Origin: Phocoena phocoena
Lineage: Eukaryota; Chordata; Mammalia; Artiodactyla; Phocoenidae
Direction of reading: 5' to 3'
Assembly: GCF_963924675.1 (NCBI RefSeq)
Contig: NC_089230.1
Coordinates: 68,375,443 to 68,439,442, forward strand
DNA: 64,000 nt
Positions within the stretch are counted from its first letter, which is position 1; the number at the start of each line of letters is the position of its first letter. The translations under genes and the position numbers were made by a program. The notes under the pieces were generated by a model. It did not search any database. It was not told the DNA's origin and was given only the letters and a program-made list of their open reading frames with translations. Positions 24,511-37,744 of the stretch are shown piece after piece.

Positions 24511-25199
24511 ATTCTTGTTGAGAAGTATTTCACCTGGGCTGTATGGAGCCTGGAGAATCTTCCTCTGTTCTCTGTTGAGTACACCATTCAAGTTACCAGA
24601 ACACTTGTATAATCTCCAGAAGCTTGGAGATTAGGAACACACAGTCTGATGCCGGAAGGTCCGTTGTCTGTGATGTGATCAGGGCACTGTCCATGTGGGT
24701 TTCTCAGGAAGCAGACGCTGAGATGGAGTTTGCCATGCAAAATCATTATTAGGGATCAATATATTTAGAAGGAAGGGGAAGGAAGCAGGATTGGTCTGAA
24801 GCAACCAACCATCTGGTTTGCCTGGTATGAGAGCTTCTTGGCACACAGAAATTTCCGTGCTAAAACCAGGACAGTCTTGGGCAAACTGGGATGGTTAGTC
24901 ACCCTTGTTGAGGCAGAAGTTGAAATGTGATATAGGTTCATCAAAGCTTCTACCAACCAGACAGGGAGATCTGTTGTGACTATTACCCATCAGAATTGTT
25001 CCATCTTGGGATAAGTCTTGGGGCAATGGCTGGGTCTTTATACTTTGTCCCTCTGTCCAATGCAGGCTGCCCTGGGAAGGTCATGACCTCAGGCCAAATA
25101 GCTGAGGCAGAGCCTAAAGGCACTGACAGTTGAAGACAGCCAGGGAGAAAATCCTTTGAAGGACAGTGCCTCTCCACATGCACCACAGGCATCATTTTG
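24511..25199. other. Gene-free stretch, probably old repeat
   Basis: The text from about 24700 (aggaagcagacgctgagatgg) to 25190 has the feel of an old LTR or transposon, but I cannot name it. No gene is seen. Confidence 0.35.
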
Positions 25200-25320
25200 T
25201 GCCTCCGCTTCCTTCATCTGCAAAATGGGGATAATGTAAATACCTGGTAGCTTTATTGTGAGGATGGAATAAGTTAACATGCGTACAGTGATCAGAACAG
25301 TGCTCAGCACACAGTGACCT
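25200..25320 (+). repeat. MIR SINE fragment
   Basis: Contains ttcatctgcaaaatggggat and agaacagtgctcagcacaca. Confidence 0.65.
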
Positions 25321-25433
25321 CCTAAGCATTAGCTATTTCACCAGATCAAGTGTCTTCCTACTGCTTACTGTCAGAACCTGAAAACATTTTTTTACTTAAA
25401 AAGAATTTTTTTAAATCAGATCCTGAAATTCTT

Positions 25434-25645
25434 TTTTTTTTTTTTTTTTTTGTGGTAGGCGGGCCTCTCACCGTTGTGGCCTCTCCCGTTGCGGAGCACA
25501 GGCTCCGGACGCGCAGGCTCAGCGGCCATGGCTCACGGGCCCAGCTGCTCCGCAGCATGTGGGATCCTCCCGGACCGGGGCAGGAACCCGCGTCCCCTGC
25601 ATCGGCAGGCGGACTCTCAACCACTGTGCCACCAGGGAAGCCCCT
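25434..25645 (-). mobile_element. CHR SINE
   Basis: T-tail, then gcgggcctctcaccgttgtg and the head ccaccagggaagcccc. The duplication gatcctgaaattctt is exact (25419-25433 and 25646-25660). Confidence 0.95.
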
Positions 25646-25660
25646 GATCCTGAAATTCTT

Positions 25661-27711
25661 GGTCTTTGGGTCTCCTTTGTCAAACCTCCATACTAGTGTC
25701 ATCATGACCTCAGTCTGATGGTAACTGCACATGGCCAACCTACAGCTTTCTGCATTTAACTGATTGGACCTGGCCACAGGCTGGTTTCTTAATTACAGCC
25801 AAGAAACTGGGTAAGAGCGTCTTCCATTTTTCTTCTTACTCTTTGGTTTTAGGTTGAGTTAGGAAACCTCCTCAACTCCTTATGCTATCCTATTTCTATT
25901 ATTGGATAATGGAAAGGATTCAATGAGGAGAAAAAGTGATAGAAAAGTAAGGACAGACGGAAGAATTTTTAAGTCAAAAGTAGTTTTCACAAGAAGAGAA
26001 TTTAAGTATGAGAATTTGGAAGCTAGGGGGAGAAGTATAAATGGCAGAGTGGTGAAAGACTGTTTTTAGCCTGGATAACTTTTGTGATCACGAGGCTGAT
26101 GAAATAAATGGTCCTCACCCTGACTTCCCTTTCCTCCAAAATAAGCCACGTTGTGTAATTCCATCAGGTGGCCACTGACCTGTTGGTTCCTCCATTCTGA
26201 AGACGCTAAAGCTACCAAAGCCTTGTGAATCACTAGATGGGTAAGAGCAGAAAACAGCTCTAGGTTAAAATTTGGAGTGTGACGTTCTGAGTGTGAAGAT
26301 ACTTCCCTCCCCCCAACAGCTGGACAAAAATTACTTTTTATAGTAGCCCTTGGCTTTTCATTTACTCAGGAAGGAGGTGTGAGGTAGCAGGGTTCCACAC
26401 CCTCTTTTACCTGGATGATGTCCCTCTGGGTCATCTAAACAGGTGCTACTCAGAACCAGAAGATGGGTTTTTTATTCCCTCCTCTCATCACCTGAGCAAA
26501 AGCGAGCAAGCAAACAACCAAGCAAAAGGGCAATCTTAGAGGGCAATATAAAAAAAAAAATGACCACAAGATCTCTGTGGGCCATTCGTCCATTGAATTC
26601 CAAGCATTATTTGTGTAGGTTCCCTTGCCTGAACTGTTGGCACGAGAGTTGCAATTTTATCCCCAAAGCAGGGTGTTCCTCGGGCTTGGAGGCAATGCAG
26701 TTGGCTTATTCACTTCCTTCTCTGCATTTCTTCAGGGCTTTCCGCATCTCAGAAGCTCATTACACGATGATTCAGGAGGGGAGACGGGAAGTAGGGTTCC
26801 TACTCTGACACTGGCTGCTCACCTCTTTCTGGCCCAAACTGGTTTACTTCACCAAGGAAGCCACAGAGTTTCCTTCATCTGAATTCCTTTCCAAATGTGT
26901 AGTTTTCACGATGGAAATTCACAGTAGAGAGAAGGACTTCCCTCTGCAAGGAAAGGTGAGTGGGACTGGACTCCTAGAGAGGAGCGTGGGCTGTCCTGCC
27001 CTGGGCCTTGTCTGATTTCTAATACTCGTGCTGCTGAGCTGCATTTGTGCGGGTGACCCAGCTAACCTAGGTGACACAGCTAAGGACACACACCTTCACA
27101 TGTCTCCCTAGTGGAAGTGTTGACATGCGTCACTGCAAACTTCCTCGCCTGCCTGGTCCTTCTCAAGAACCACAGCATACACTGCCTATCCTAAAATTTT
27201 AGGATTTGAGGCACCTGGCCCAGACTAGCGACAACGACTCTGCATCTCTTTCCAGGAATCACACTGATGACCTTGATCTTGAGGCTCAGCCAACCACACG
27301 AACCATTCCCAGGGAAACCTAAAGGTCGTATTCCTTTGTGTCATAGCGAGGCTGAGCCAGACCTGCCTGCTTTTCCATCTCTACAGAGGCTCAGGGTTCT
27401 GACCCAAATGGGAGTGGGCCGAGGGGAATAGCCCTGGAAACTTGCGTGCAGAATCGTGGCAGAGGATGATCTGTGTGCAGAAAGGCTGCCAGAAACCAGA
27501 GGGAGGGGAGACGGAGGGCTGCAGGTTCAGCCCCTCCCCTTTGCATCATGCGACTCAGAGATCCTCTTACCAGCTGGAGGGGTGCCCAGCTGAGGCTTCT
27601 TATTCGACGATGCATGAGAGAAAATTTCTGGGCTGGCTTTGAGCAAATGACTCACCTTTTTGTCATCAGAAAGGCGCAAGAAAGTTTTCATCTTTCATAC
27701 ATTTTGTACTT
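25661..27711. other. Gene-free stretch
   Basis: No gene or repeat recognised. The 121-residue frame at 26443-26808 has no domain and lacks a family match that I know of. Confidence 0.45.
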
Positions 27712-27728
27712 TATCCTTATACTTTTTT

Positions 27729-27930
27729 TTTTTTTTTTGCGGTATGTGGGCCTCTCACTGTTGTGGTCTCTCCCGTTGCGGAGCACAGGCTCCGGACGTG
27801 CAGGCTCAACGACCATGGCTCACGGGCCTAGCCGCTCAGCGGCATGTGGGATCTTCCCAGACCGGGGCACGAACCCGTGTCCCCTGCATCGGCAGGCAGA
27901 CTCTCAACCACTGTGCCACCAGGGAAGCCC
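27729..27930 (-). mobile_element. CHR SINE
   Basis: T-tail, gcggtatgtgggcctctcac and head ccaccagggaagccc. The duplication tatccttatactttttt is exact (27712-27728 and 27931-27947, 17 bp). The long frames crossing it are SINE read-through. Confidence 0.95.
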
Positions 27931-27947
27931 TATCCTTATACTTTTTT

Positions 27948-30685
27948 GATAAAAATAAGGAAAAGGAAAAAGGAAACAATATCTGAGAAAATCCTTTCTT
28001 GGCCCCCAGACTCAAAGTTTATTTTATGGACTAAACCAAAATCATATCTTAGAACTATTTGAGCTTTACAATTAACATGCTTTAAGGTTTCAGGTTAACC
28101 CTACATGTACTATGAGACGTTTTATACCCTACAAAAATAATTGGATATATTCAGTATCTTCTTCCCTCATTACCTCTCTTTTTCACTCTACACTTTCAAT
28201 ATAACCACTGCTAAAATGTTACTGTGTTTCATATACATTAAAACATGATGTTTAATTTGTGCACGGTTCAATATTTTAAATGAGTATTTGTATATATCCC
28301 TGCAGATGTTTGGAAATATTGGCTGCCAGAAAATATGAGAGGGTAGATACTGCATTGCAGTGATGGAAACAGGTACTGATGAAAGAATCACTTCTCCCTG
28401 GAAGTCAAACTATCTCCACGGACATCTTGAGTCACGTTTCTCCCTACATCTCTTGCTATCCCTTCTCATGTAGCTTGCCTTCCTTCCTACCACATCCTCA
28501 AAATACGCCTCCTTTCTCCTCTAGGATTCAACTAGAAGAGGAAGACTGAGACCCTAAGATACTTTTTCAACAGTCAGATCTCACTAGAGTGCATCTTTCG
28601 CATGAATTCAACTAGAGGGCTTATGCCTTCCTTGGAATGTCTCTTCCCTTTAAATTCTTTTGGGCCACTGTGGCAGCTGGTGAAATCCTTCCCTCGGAAC
28701 ATGGCTGGATGTCCCTCCTCACATGCACCAGTCTCTCCTTTCTTTATCCTTTGATGAATTTGGAAAAGGTTGTAGGAATTCACTATACAGGAGCAAAACC
28801 GTTTCCCCCGCAAATCATAACACAGACCAAAAATGCAAAGGGAATTTTGTATGTATAGAATTCTGAGACATTTTTGGTAATATTTTCTAGAGGAGAGATT
28901 TGTGAATGCTATTTGTGGGGCTCAATCTGTGGGCATAGTATTGCTTTATGATCTTTTATGAACCATAAGCTGGAATAGTTAAAGACAAGTGGACAGATGC
29001 CAAATGGCAAAGTCGGGGTGGAAGGTAGTGGTAAGCAGAGATTTCTACTGCCCCGTTTACTCACAGAAAAATTCCACCCAATAATTTCTACAAAGCAAGA
29101 CTATAATACATTGAAGCCTCTGTCGATCTCTCAAATCGTGAACCTCTGAGTTAGGGTAAGTAAAATACCCTCATTGAAGCCATTCAAATAAACACTGATA
29201 TAAGTGCCCAGGGAAAACTGGCAGTGGTACTGCTGAGAAATCCCCTAATTGTTCCATTTTCCTAAGACTCATCCAAAATCATCTAAGGCAGTTGCCCAAT
29301 AGATTTTTATCTTACATACCAAGATCTAGGGATTGTTTGGGGCTACCTCAATTACCTTCTTCAGAACTATCGAGAAACATGTCTTTTTCATGAACCTATT
29401 TTCGCATGGTCAATACTTACAACTTTGGATTCTTCTCTTTTCCCTTATTCTCTGAATCATAAATATCTTTCCATGGTGTTTAATCTTGGTAGTTATCTTG
29501 TTTTAAATATCTGTATAGTAGTCCATCTGCTGATGAACCCTAATTTACTCAATCATTTCTCCATTATTTTATACTTAGATTAATTCTAAGAATTTTAGAA
29601 GAGTAAGTAGAATTTTTCAAAAGGCTCTTTCCATTATTTGAAATGAACACAGGAATAGTACCTGAACTTCTCATGGATATGGCCACCTCCCAGCTGGGTC
29701 AATGTTAAGCCACAAGTACATCCAAAGGAACAGAGCTTTTATGAGAAAGCAAGCTGAAGCCTTAGAAACTTTAAATGGAAATACTCTAGGAAGTCCTGAC
29801 ATATATTCCCAAAGTGGCAGCTACAGACCCCAGTAAGATCTCTATCTCTGGACAGAATAACTCTAGAATACTTTGAGGGAAGACCCAAAGTTGGACTAAC
29901 TCCCATCAGAAATTCTGGAAATTATTCACCTGGAAAGCTTGATCTCCAGGGTCTGGATAATTAGGGAAGAGAATGCAGAAAACCAATCATTCTGTTGTGG
30001 GTTTTGAGATAAGACTTCGATTTCCATAATCTTCATAAAAAACAGAGCAGTCTTTTCACCCAAAAATTTATTCACTATGAATTGGAGTGTCTTAGGAAAA
30101 ATTTAGATGCAAAGAACAGAATTCCACTTAGCTCAAATCAAAAGAGGATTGATTGAAAGGCAGAGTTTATTACCAGGTTACAATAAGCAGTGCAGGAGAT
30201 AAAGCTGGGTGTTATGGGACCAAAAGGGGATTATGCAGATTTTTTTTCTCCCTCTGTCTCTCCTCTACCTTTGGAGGTACATGGTGTCTCTGTTTGTCTT
30301 GGGACATCTGCTCCATCCTTCTGCAGATGGACTTTTTCTGCTGACTCATGATTTCTCAGCTTCCCCTCCCTCACTAGTATGAGGTTTGTGGCTGCTGTGA
30401 CAGACCAGCTGGCCATGACCTTGCAGCTTGGCTCCGCACAGCTCAATGACTCAGCCTCTTTATCCCGATTCCAAATTCTTGGGAGGGTATCTGCTCAGCC
30501 CAGCTGAGGTCAGATATCTATCCCTGGGTCAGTCACTGAGACTGATGGGGCACAGTCTCATGGTAGGTAGTGTAACCCTCCCAGGGTGATGAGTGGGGCA
30601 GAGTCTCCAAGGTGCAATGTGGGTAGGGAGAAGAGAATGTTTGGCGTTTCCGAGACAGACTTGGGTCTGAGAGCAGCATGCCGAG
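27948..30685. other. Gene-free stretch
   Basis: Mostly unassigned AT-rich DNA. A weak L1M-like patch lies near 29450-29580 (atctgtatagtagtccatct). I see no gene. Confidence 0.45.
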
Positions 30686-30840
30686 TGATAATAAAAAAGA
30701 GCATAGGATTTGGAACAAAAAAAAAAATCTCTGCCACTTCTTAGTCATGAAACTAGACAACACCCTGCTCTCTCAGAGGCTCATTTCCTCCTATCTAACC
30801 TGAGAGAGCTGAGAAAGATGACCTGTCAGCTCTTGCTGTC
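30686..30840 (+). repeat. MIR-like SINE fragment
   Basis: Order agcataggatttggaac, tctgccacttcttagtcatg, ctcagaggctcatttcctc resembles a decayed MIR. Confidence 0.5.
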
Positions 30841-31409
30841 TGTCTCCAGTTATTATTTTCATCTTCAGAATCTCGTGATGCAAGGAATGACCAATGCTAA
30901 TATCAGCAATTTGGCAGGCTTTATATGAACAGTCGTTCAAAAAGCTGTCTTGGCAGTATGGCCAGTGGTATATTATCCCCCAAATTCCCATTACCGTAAA
31001 CATTTTTGGAAAGCCATTATATGCACTAGCAATGTTGAAGTCCCTAGGTAGGCATTAAGCAAATGTTTCTTGCTTAGAGTGGAATTCTAAAAGAAAAGGA
31101 GAAACAGGTCTTATTCTACAGGAGTCTGCCTGCCAAGGTGTTAGAGGTCTGAAAAAGTAATATGGTGAAATTCACTCACTTCTAATGCTGTTGGTGAACA
31201 ATGCTCTAAAATGCCTTATTAGTGAACTGCCTACTACAAAGACAAGAGACTGTGCTCATTGAAATTGCTTTCTATCTATGCCAAATGAACACAACTCTCC
31301 TGCTATGTGTGAACTTGAGGCATTCTTGTAAAGTGGGCTACACAGCAAGATTAATTTTTTCCCCGATTAAAATCCACTATGGTATTAAAAGAAATTACAA
31401 TGGGCTCTT

Positions 31410-31705
31410 TTATTTTTATTTATTTTTTCTGTTGGATTTTTACAATTTTTTTATTGAAATAGAGTTGACTTACAATGTTGTATTAGTTTCAGGTGTACAG
31501 CAAAGTGATTCAAATATATATATGTGTGTATATATATATATATATATTCCTTTTTTATATTCTCTTCCATAATAGGTTATTATAAGATATTGAGTATAGT
31601 TCCCTGTGCTATACAGTAGGTCCTTGTTGGTTATTTATTTTAATATAGTAGTGTATATATATTAATCCCAAACTTCTAATTTATCCCTCCCCCCTCTGCA
31701 CAATG
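31410..31705 (-). mobile_element. L1 3' end
   Basis: Reverse complement of an L1 terminus: tttattgaaatagagttgac, then ttcaggtgtacagcaaagtg and gtgctatacagtaggtcctt. It includes a TA/TG-rich microsatellite at 31514-31546. Confidence 0.85.
31514..31546. repeat. TA/TG microsatellite
   Basis: Alternating atatat and tgtgta run inside the L1 3' end; likely length-variable. Confidence 0.8.
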
Positions 31706-32374
31706 GAACCTTTTATTGATTTTTTTCTTTTTCGGGGGGATTTTTAAAAATATTTAGCATGTTTCTATCAAGAAAGGAAGGATACGAAGGGAAACACTTA
31801 AAAAATAATAATAAGCCCAGTGAGAGTTTCAATTCCCCCACCTATTCAATTTCCTTTAAAAAGGCCCCAAGCACCCACACAAACCCATCTCTGGAATTGA
31901 AGCAGGCCACCTTCACTCTTCCCAGGTTGGCTTCTGGTCCTTTCTATATCTGACCCCTCATTTGGCTGCATACCTCAACTCTCATCATTTACTACCTGCC
32001 TCCTCTTTTTATATGTAAATATATAAACATATTATTTCTAGATTTGAGCTGAAGTGTTCAATTCAGTTAAGTTCATTCATTCATCTACAGCAGAAGGGGG
32101 AAGGCCCTTTGGGTTGTGGGTTAGCCAAATTCTTCCAGTAGGACAGCCCTAATGTACTCTGTGGTACCAGGAGAAAGTGACTTTTATCCTTTCCACCCTA
32201 GAAATCTCTTGCCACCTCCTATGCCAATCTGTCACTGGGAAAATGGATTTTTGTTGTCCTTCTTTAATTTTAAAATAGCAAGTGTTTCTCTTTTATATAT
32301 AAAATCTGTACTCTCTTTCCCCCCAGAAATGGAATCTCTTACTAGTTTTTTATCCAGTTATTAAAATAATTCAA
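31706..32374. other. Gene-free stretch
   Basis: Nothing recognised; short frames only. Confidence 0.4.
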
Positions 32375-33200
32375 GCTTGTTTTTAAAAAGTTCAATAATA
32401 TAAAAATGGAGAAAGCAAGAAGTGAAAACTTTCCATAATTCTATTTATTCCCAGAGATGGCCAAAATTATTAGTTTTATATCTATCCTTACAGATATCTA
32501 CAAATGTGTGTATATACATATGTAACTGTTATACAACATATACTGTGTAATTGTTATATATTATGTATACACATATACATAGGCAAATACATATAGAGTG
32601 TATGCATACATATTTCTAAGATAGTATGTACAGTATGTACTATATACTGCATGTTTGACAAAGATGGAATCACATTATTTACTCTTTTCTGTGGTTTGCT
32701 TTTTTTTTACTTTAAATAGCTTGTCGTGTACATCTTACATATGAATCTATCTCATTTTTTATAATGGCCTCTCAGTAATATTCCTTTGTACCATAATCTT
32801 TACCCTCCACTGAAGGGCGTCTATGATCCTCTAAGTTTTTCTTAAATATTAAAAGTATTGCAATAAACATCTATATACATATATGCCTTTGCATGTTCTA
32901 ATTATTTCTTTAGGGTAATTTCTTACAACTAAAAGTTCTGTGTTAAAGCTTATGTACATTTAAAATATGACAACCTAATGCTCAATAGCAAACCAGAAAA
33001 GTCATATCACTTTATACTTTTAACAAGTTTCCTGCAATTATCTTTATTTTTCATTATTGCCAATGTGATGTCCAAAAAGAAAAACATGAGCATGTCACAT
33101 TATTGGCTAATCTGCATTTCTTTGAATTTTAGCGAAGATGAGTGTCTTTTCAGGTGGGTGTTCCTTAGCCATTTGATCTTCTTTTATGAACTGGTTGAGC
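32375..33200 (-). repeat. Ancient L1M 3' region
   Basis: Landmarks in the order expected for a reversed L1M: aaaaagttcaataatataaa, gatggaatcacattatttac, attgcaataaacatctatat, and ctaatctgcatttctttgaa. A TATA/CA-rich patch lies at 32500-32660. Confidence 0.7.
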
Positions 33201-33859
33201 CTGTGTGTCTGTACCACTCCTGTTTCCTCCCCCTCCCACCCCATATGTACATACTTTTGGTTGACAGCAGCAGGTCCAAGTATGTTACAGGAGCTGGCCA
33301 ATAAATTTCCTCTCCTGGGAACTTGGATCTGAGAACAGGGAACATCTAATCTGCTGCATTTAAACTACAAAATGAGGCAAAGCTGGGCTGGGTCAGCCAT
33401 TCTGGTTACATCATCAAGAAGAGAAAGCAGACCTGCAGAGAGAGAGGAAAGAAGCAGGCATCCCCTGGAAGCACAGGTGAGGGCCTGTGGCCTTGAGTAC
33501 TTCCTGTTCTCCAAGCCTGTGAGTAAAGCTCTGTCTTCTTAAGCTGGTTGGAATGGACTTCTGTGAATATAACAGTGCCACAGATTCTTCACCATGAGAA
33601 TATTGGGTGGGGGGAGGAGTTAATTTTGAAAGAATATTCTCATCTTCATTTCCCCCTTTCATGGTTCCTAAGAAGCCCAAAGGAGCCCTAAGAAATTCCC
33701 AAGCTTAAAGAGAAGCTGAAGCAAAAATGACCCCCAAATGGGTCAAATATGTCTTCGCTGTAGTGGTCTTTTGATTTGTTCCTCAAGGAGTCCCATCCGA
33801 TTAGACCCCTGGACCCCCGTGAGCCCTGCCTCAGTACTGTACACCTTGCCAGAGCCATG

Positions 33860-34035
33860 GCTCCCATTTCCTGAGCAGTGGCTACGTACTTGCTAAGTGT
33901 CTTGCTTATGTTATGTCATTGAATTGGTAAAGTGGACATATTATTGCTCAATTTCTCAAAAGAGGAAACTATGGCTTAGGGAGGTTTACAGTAAGTTGCT
34001 CAAGAACACTCAGCTAGAAAGTGCTGGAGCAGGAT
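33860..34035 (-). repeat. MIR SINE
   Basis: Contains aaaagaggaaactatggctt and acactcagctagaaagtgct, the reverse MIR core. The preceding 33201-33859 holds nothing that I recognise. Confidence 0.65.
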
Positions 34036-34429
34036 TCCAGTTGCTGGCGGACGCTGCTGTGCCTTCTGTTGCCTGGGCCGCCCAGCGTGGTGTCTCGGGC
34101 CTAGAACTAAAGCGGCATTGGTCTCCAGGGCAGAACCGTGGTCTCCGAGATCGTGGCTCCAGGCCCCTCTGACTGCCACCTGCAGATCCTTATCTTTCCC
34201 AGGACAAGAGTCACACATATTCCAGCTGCCGGCAGCCTTTCTGGTCATGTGCAGAGAAGACTTGTTGGTCTCCAGTGTACTGGACTGTCTGCTGAATGAA
34301 TGGGTTCTGAGGGCTGCACAGGCTACATCCTCAAGATGGGCCGGGGTCACCCAAGGTGTCCTCAGTCACCTCTCTGCTCTAGGCTGGCCCCTCTGACACA
34401 GGGTTTCTACCCCCTACCCCCTGCCCCCA

Positions 34430-34660
34430 TGGTCTACCTCCCCTGTAATAATGACAGCCAACAGCTCTGAAGGGTTTGCCATTCCAAACGCTTCATATGT
34501 AGTATAAGCTCATTTATCCTCACATCAGCCCTAAGAGTTAGATACTATTAACACCCCCATTTCACAGAAGAGGAAATGGAGGCACAGACAGGTTAAGTGA
34601 CATGCTCAAGGTCACACAGCCAGTGAACAGCAACCAGGATTCCAACACAGGTGTCAGAGA
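34430..34660 (-). repeat. MIR SINE
   Basis: Well preserved reverse MIR: cctcacatcagccctaagag, aagaggaaatggaggcacag, aaggtcacacagccagtgaa. Confidence 0.85.
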
Positions 34661-35566
34661 ATCTGCTGTGGAGCTGGTGAAAGCTAAGACGCTCTCCTCA
34701 GAAAAATGCAGAGGCTCATGATTCTGTGTAGTTTCAGGGTTTCATCTTGAGGAGTCCTACTATAGATCACCCACCTTGTATCGCAGGGCTCAGAAAAGTC
34801 AGGTGTCCTCAGAGGCCAGGCAGGGAATGTGGATGGGTGCAGGGGCTGGCTGGGAGAAATGACAGTGGGCCCAGGATGGTTCGTGGACTCCTGCCAAGAG
34901 CATCTGTACTGGACCAAGCAGATGCCCTGTACTGGACCAAGAATACTTACCTGTGGGCTGAACCCAAGGACACTGCAATCGGTGTGCAGCTTCTGCTAGA
35001 ATACCACATGGTCCCTTATTTGCTTATCTGCCAACAGGTATGTGTGATGCTCCTAATATTTGTAAAAACTGCTCCCCCGGCTCAGGGCGATCTGCAGCCG
35101 ATTCCAATCTGAACTTCCAATTACAGGGTCCAGAGCTGTTACCTCTCATCCCCACAACCACTACCCCTCCAGGCATCCAGGGCCCCAACCACGCCCCGCC
35201 TTGGGCTTCTGATGGTCCAGGGACGTTTTCAGGGTGTGGGTGACCAGGTTGGGTGAATCAGAATGTGTCACTCCTGCGGACCGTCATGGGGTGGAGGGGG
35301 GCAGCTGGCTCTCAAAGACACTGGATTTAGGCAGTGACACTTCCCAGGTCCCACGTGGCTCCAGGACAATGGGAGAGGCTCCATTGTGGCTGAGCAGTGC
35401 CTTGTTTCTGTCCTCCTGGCCCCTTCAGCCCAGTCTTCTTTCTGTTCTCCTAATCTCTCTTCTGTCTTTGTTCTTCCCCACACCCACCCTCAAGAGGTGA
35501 GAAATATTTGTCTAGCCCTGGGAAAACTGCCCTTTCTCAACATTGCTGTATTTTTTCTCGGTGGCA
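34661..35566. other. Gene-free stretch
   Basis: Relatively GC-rich. Frames of 60-121 residues occur on several strands, with no recognisable product. Confidence 0.45.
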
Positions 35567-35579
35567 CTTGCTGTATTTT

Positions 35580-35871
35580 TTTTTTGGCTGCATTGGGTCT
35601 TCGTTGCGGTGCGTGGGTTTCTCATTGCAGTGGCTTCTCTTGTTGCAGAGCACGGGCTCTAGGCACGCGGGCTTCAGTAGTTGCAGCACTTGGGCTCAGT
35701 AATTGTGGCTCGCGGGCTCTAGAGCACGGGCTCTAGAGCACAGGCTCAATAGTTGTGGCACACGGGCTTAGTTGCTCCGCTGCATGTGGGATCTTCCCGG
35801 ACCAGGGCTCGAACCCGTGTCCCCTGCATTGGCAGGCGGATTCTTACCCACTGCACCACCAGGGAAGCCCT
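35580..35871 (-). mobile_element. CHR-type SINE, long subtype
   Basis: Same layout as 18540-18887 but lacking a 5' block. Contains ggctgcattgggtcttcgtt and the head ccaccagggaagccc. The duplication cttgctgtatttt (35567-35579) matches 35873-35885 with one mismatch. It is the rightmost CHR SINE in the window. Confidence 0.92.
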
Positions 35872-35885
35872 GCTTGCTGTGTTTT

Positions 35886-36684
35886 GATATTCCTATTTCA
35901 AAGCACCTAGCATAACTTCCCTATTAGGTTTAGGCTTTTGGGAAACACAAAAGCTAGACCCTATTTCTGCTTTCCGTTCGGTAATGTCCCCCCACTGAAG
36001 CAATGAATCACAGCGGTTACCTACTTAAAGGGAAAGGGGAGGAAAGGAAGGGTGGAAATGTTGGGAGAAAAAAGTTCTTCCGTTAATATTAAAAAATATT
36101 ATCCCATCACATATTTTCCATCTTAAGACTCCTTTATACAACTCTTGATGACCCCAAAGAACTTGTTTCTATGGGCTATACATATTGATGTTTAATGTAC
36201 TCAAAATTAAGATGGGTAAATGTGTAAAATATTTATTTACTTAAAAATAACAATAAACCCACCACATGTTAACATAAATCACATTTTTTAAAATAACTGT
36301 ATTTTCTAAAACAAGCCAACAAATGAAAAAGATTCCATGAGAAGAATGCCATTATTTACTTTTTCATCAATCTTTTTAATTTCTGGCTTAACTGAAGGCA
36401 GCTGGATTCTCATATCTGCTTCTGCATTCAGTGTATCATGATAGCACATGTCATGTAGCCTCTGGAAAACTTCCCTATACACTCGTGAGCAAACAAGAGC
36501 GAAAGAGATGAACAACATCATAGGATTACGATGAAAGTACCCAGAGGAGGACCTTTCTGGAGGACTACCAGAAAGGCACACGCAGTGAGAACTGTTGATT
36601 TAGATGCGAAGTACAATCAGAAGGCTCTGAGTGACAGTCCTCAAGGAAACCAGCATGATTGTCATGTAAAGGAGGCAGTTTTGG
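35886..36684. other. Gene-free stretch
   Basis: Nothing recognised. The 91-residue minus-strand frame at 36306-36581 has no domain that I can identify. Confidence 0.4.
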
Positions 36685-36840
36685 AGGCAGACACTTCTAG
36701 GTTTGAATCCCAACTCCTCACCTTCCTACGGAGTAGCCTTTGGAAGGTTACTGAACTTTTCCAAACCTCAGGTCTCCTACGTATGAATGGAGAACAATCA
36801 TACCTACCTTACCAGGTTGTTGAAAGATAACAAGGTATTT
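36685..36840 (+). repeat. MIR SINE
   Basis: Contains ctaggtttgaatcccaactc and accttaccaggttgttgaaa. Confidence 0.75.
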
Positions 36841-37464
36841 TCCAAACTTCATTCATCATAATTTTTTCCAAGTCCATGTAAGAACTATATTATTATCCTC
36901 TTTGTATTTTTCCATAGCTCCTGTTCGAAATTTAAATATATTTTGAAAGGAAATTTTATGTCCTTATCATAAACAGAGAATTACTTGCCCTAAATCGAAG
37001 GTGCAGTGAAAATAAAAAGTGATCTTGTTGCCAGAGAAATTGTTCAGCTCCGGCCTGCTCTCCTTTTGGAACAAAAGGAAATAAGCCAATGTAAGAAAGT
37101 CATTTAAGACCTGCACCAAAGAGACTCGACCAGATGTGGGCAGAAGGAGTCAGAGGCTTGAAGAAAGAATGGCTTTCTCATTATGTGATGCAGTTTGATT
37201 TCTGCCTTGCCCATACACCACTAAGTCATCTCCTGTACTACCTAAACCATTTCCTACAGCGCCCCACCCTCAGGAGACACTGTGATCATGCATGGAAAGC
37301 ACTTAGCTCAATGCCTGGCACCTGGGAAGTACTCTCCATTGCAGCTTCTGTTATCTTTTCTAATTCTTCCTTTTCTTTTCCCTCATGAGTTAAATGATTC
37401 ACGTAAGCTCATAACGTAAGTTATTTGGTGGAGGACTATGTCTACGACACCCGTGTTACATCTC

Positions 37465-37655
37465 TCTGTGGATTAGAGCTCAGACTCTGGAACCAGGCCC
37501 TGCTTTAGAGCTGTGTGACCTTGAGCAAGGGACTCAACCTCTCTGTGCCTCAGTAGTCTCAACAGTAATACAATGATACAATAGTACCTAATTCATAACA
37601 TAAGAGCAGATGAGTTAATACTTGTAAAGCACATGGGACATGCCTGGCAGGTAGC
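37465..37655 (+). repeat. MIR SINE
   Basis: Contains agctcagactctggaaccag, tgtgtgaccttgagcaaggg and gtaaagcacatgggacatgc. Confidence 0.8.
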
Positions 37656-37744
37656 CAAAACTATATACATACGGGTTAATAGCCTGCTTTCTTTTTCTTG
37701 AGTTGTGTTTGACAGTAGTCATTAACATGCAGGTTACTATAGAG

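Noticed and set aside
26443..26808. A 121-codon frame on the + strand
   Set aside because: No recognisable domain, signal or splice context, and a second frame overlaps it. Its length is not remarkable for 64 kb.
34000..35112. Overlapping 90-121-codon frames on both strands
   Set aside because: The region is modestly GC-rich and partly MIR; opposite-strand frames overlap and no family is recognised.
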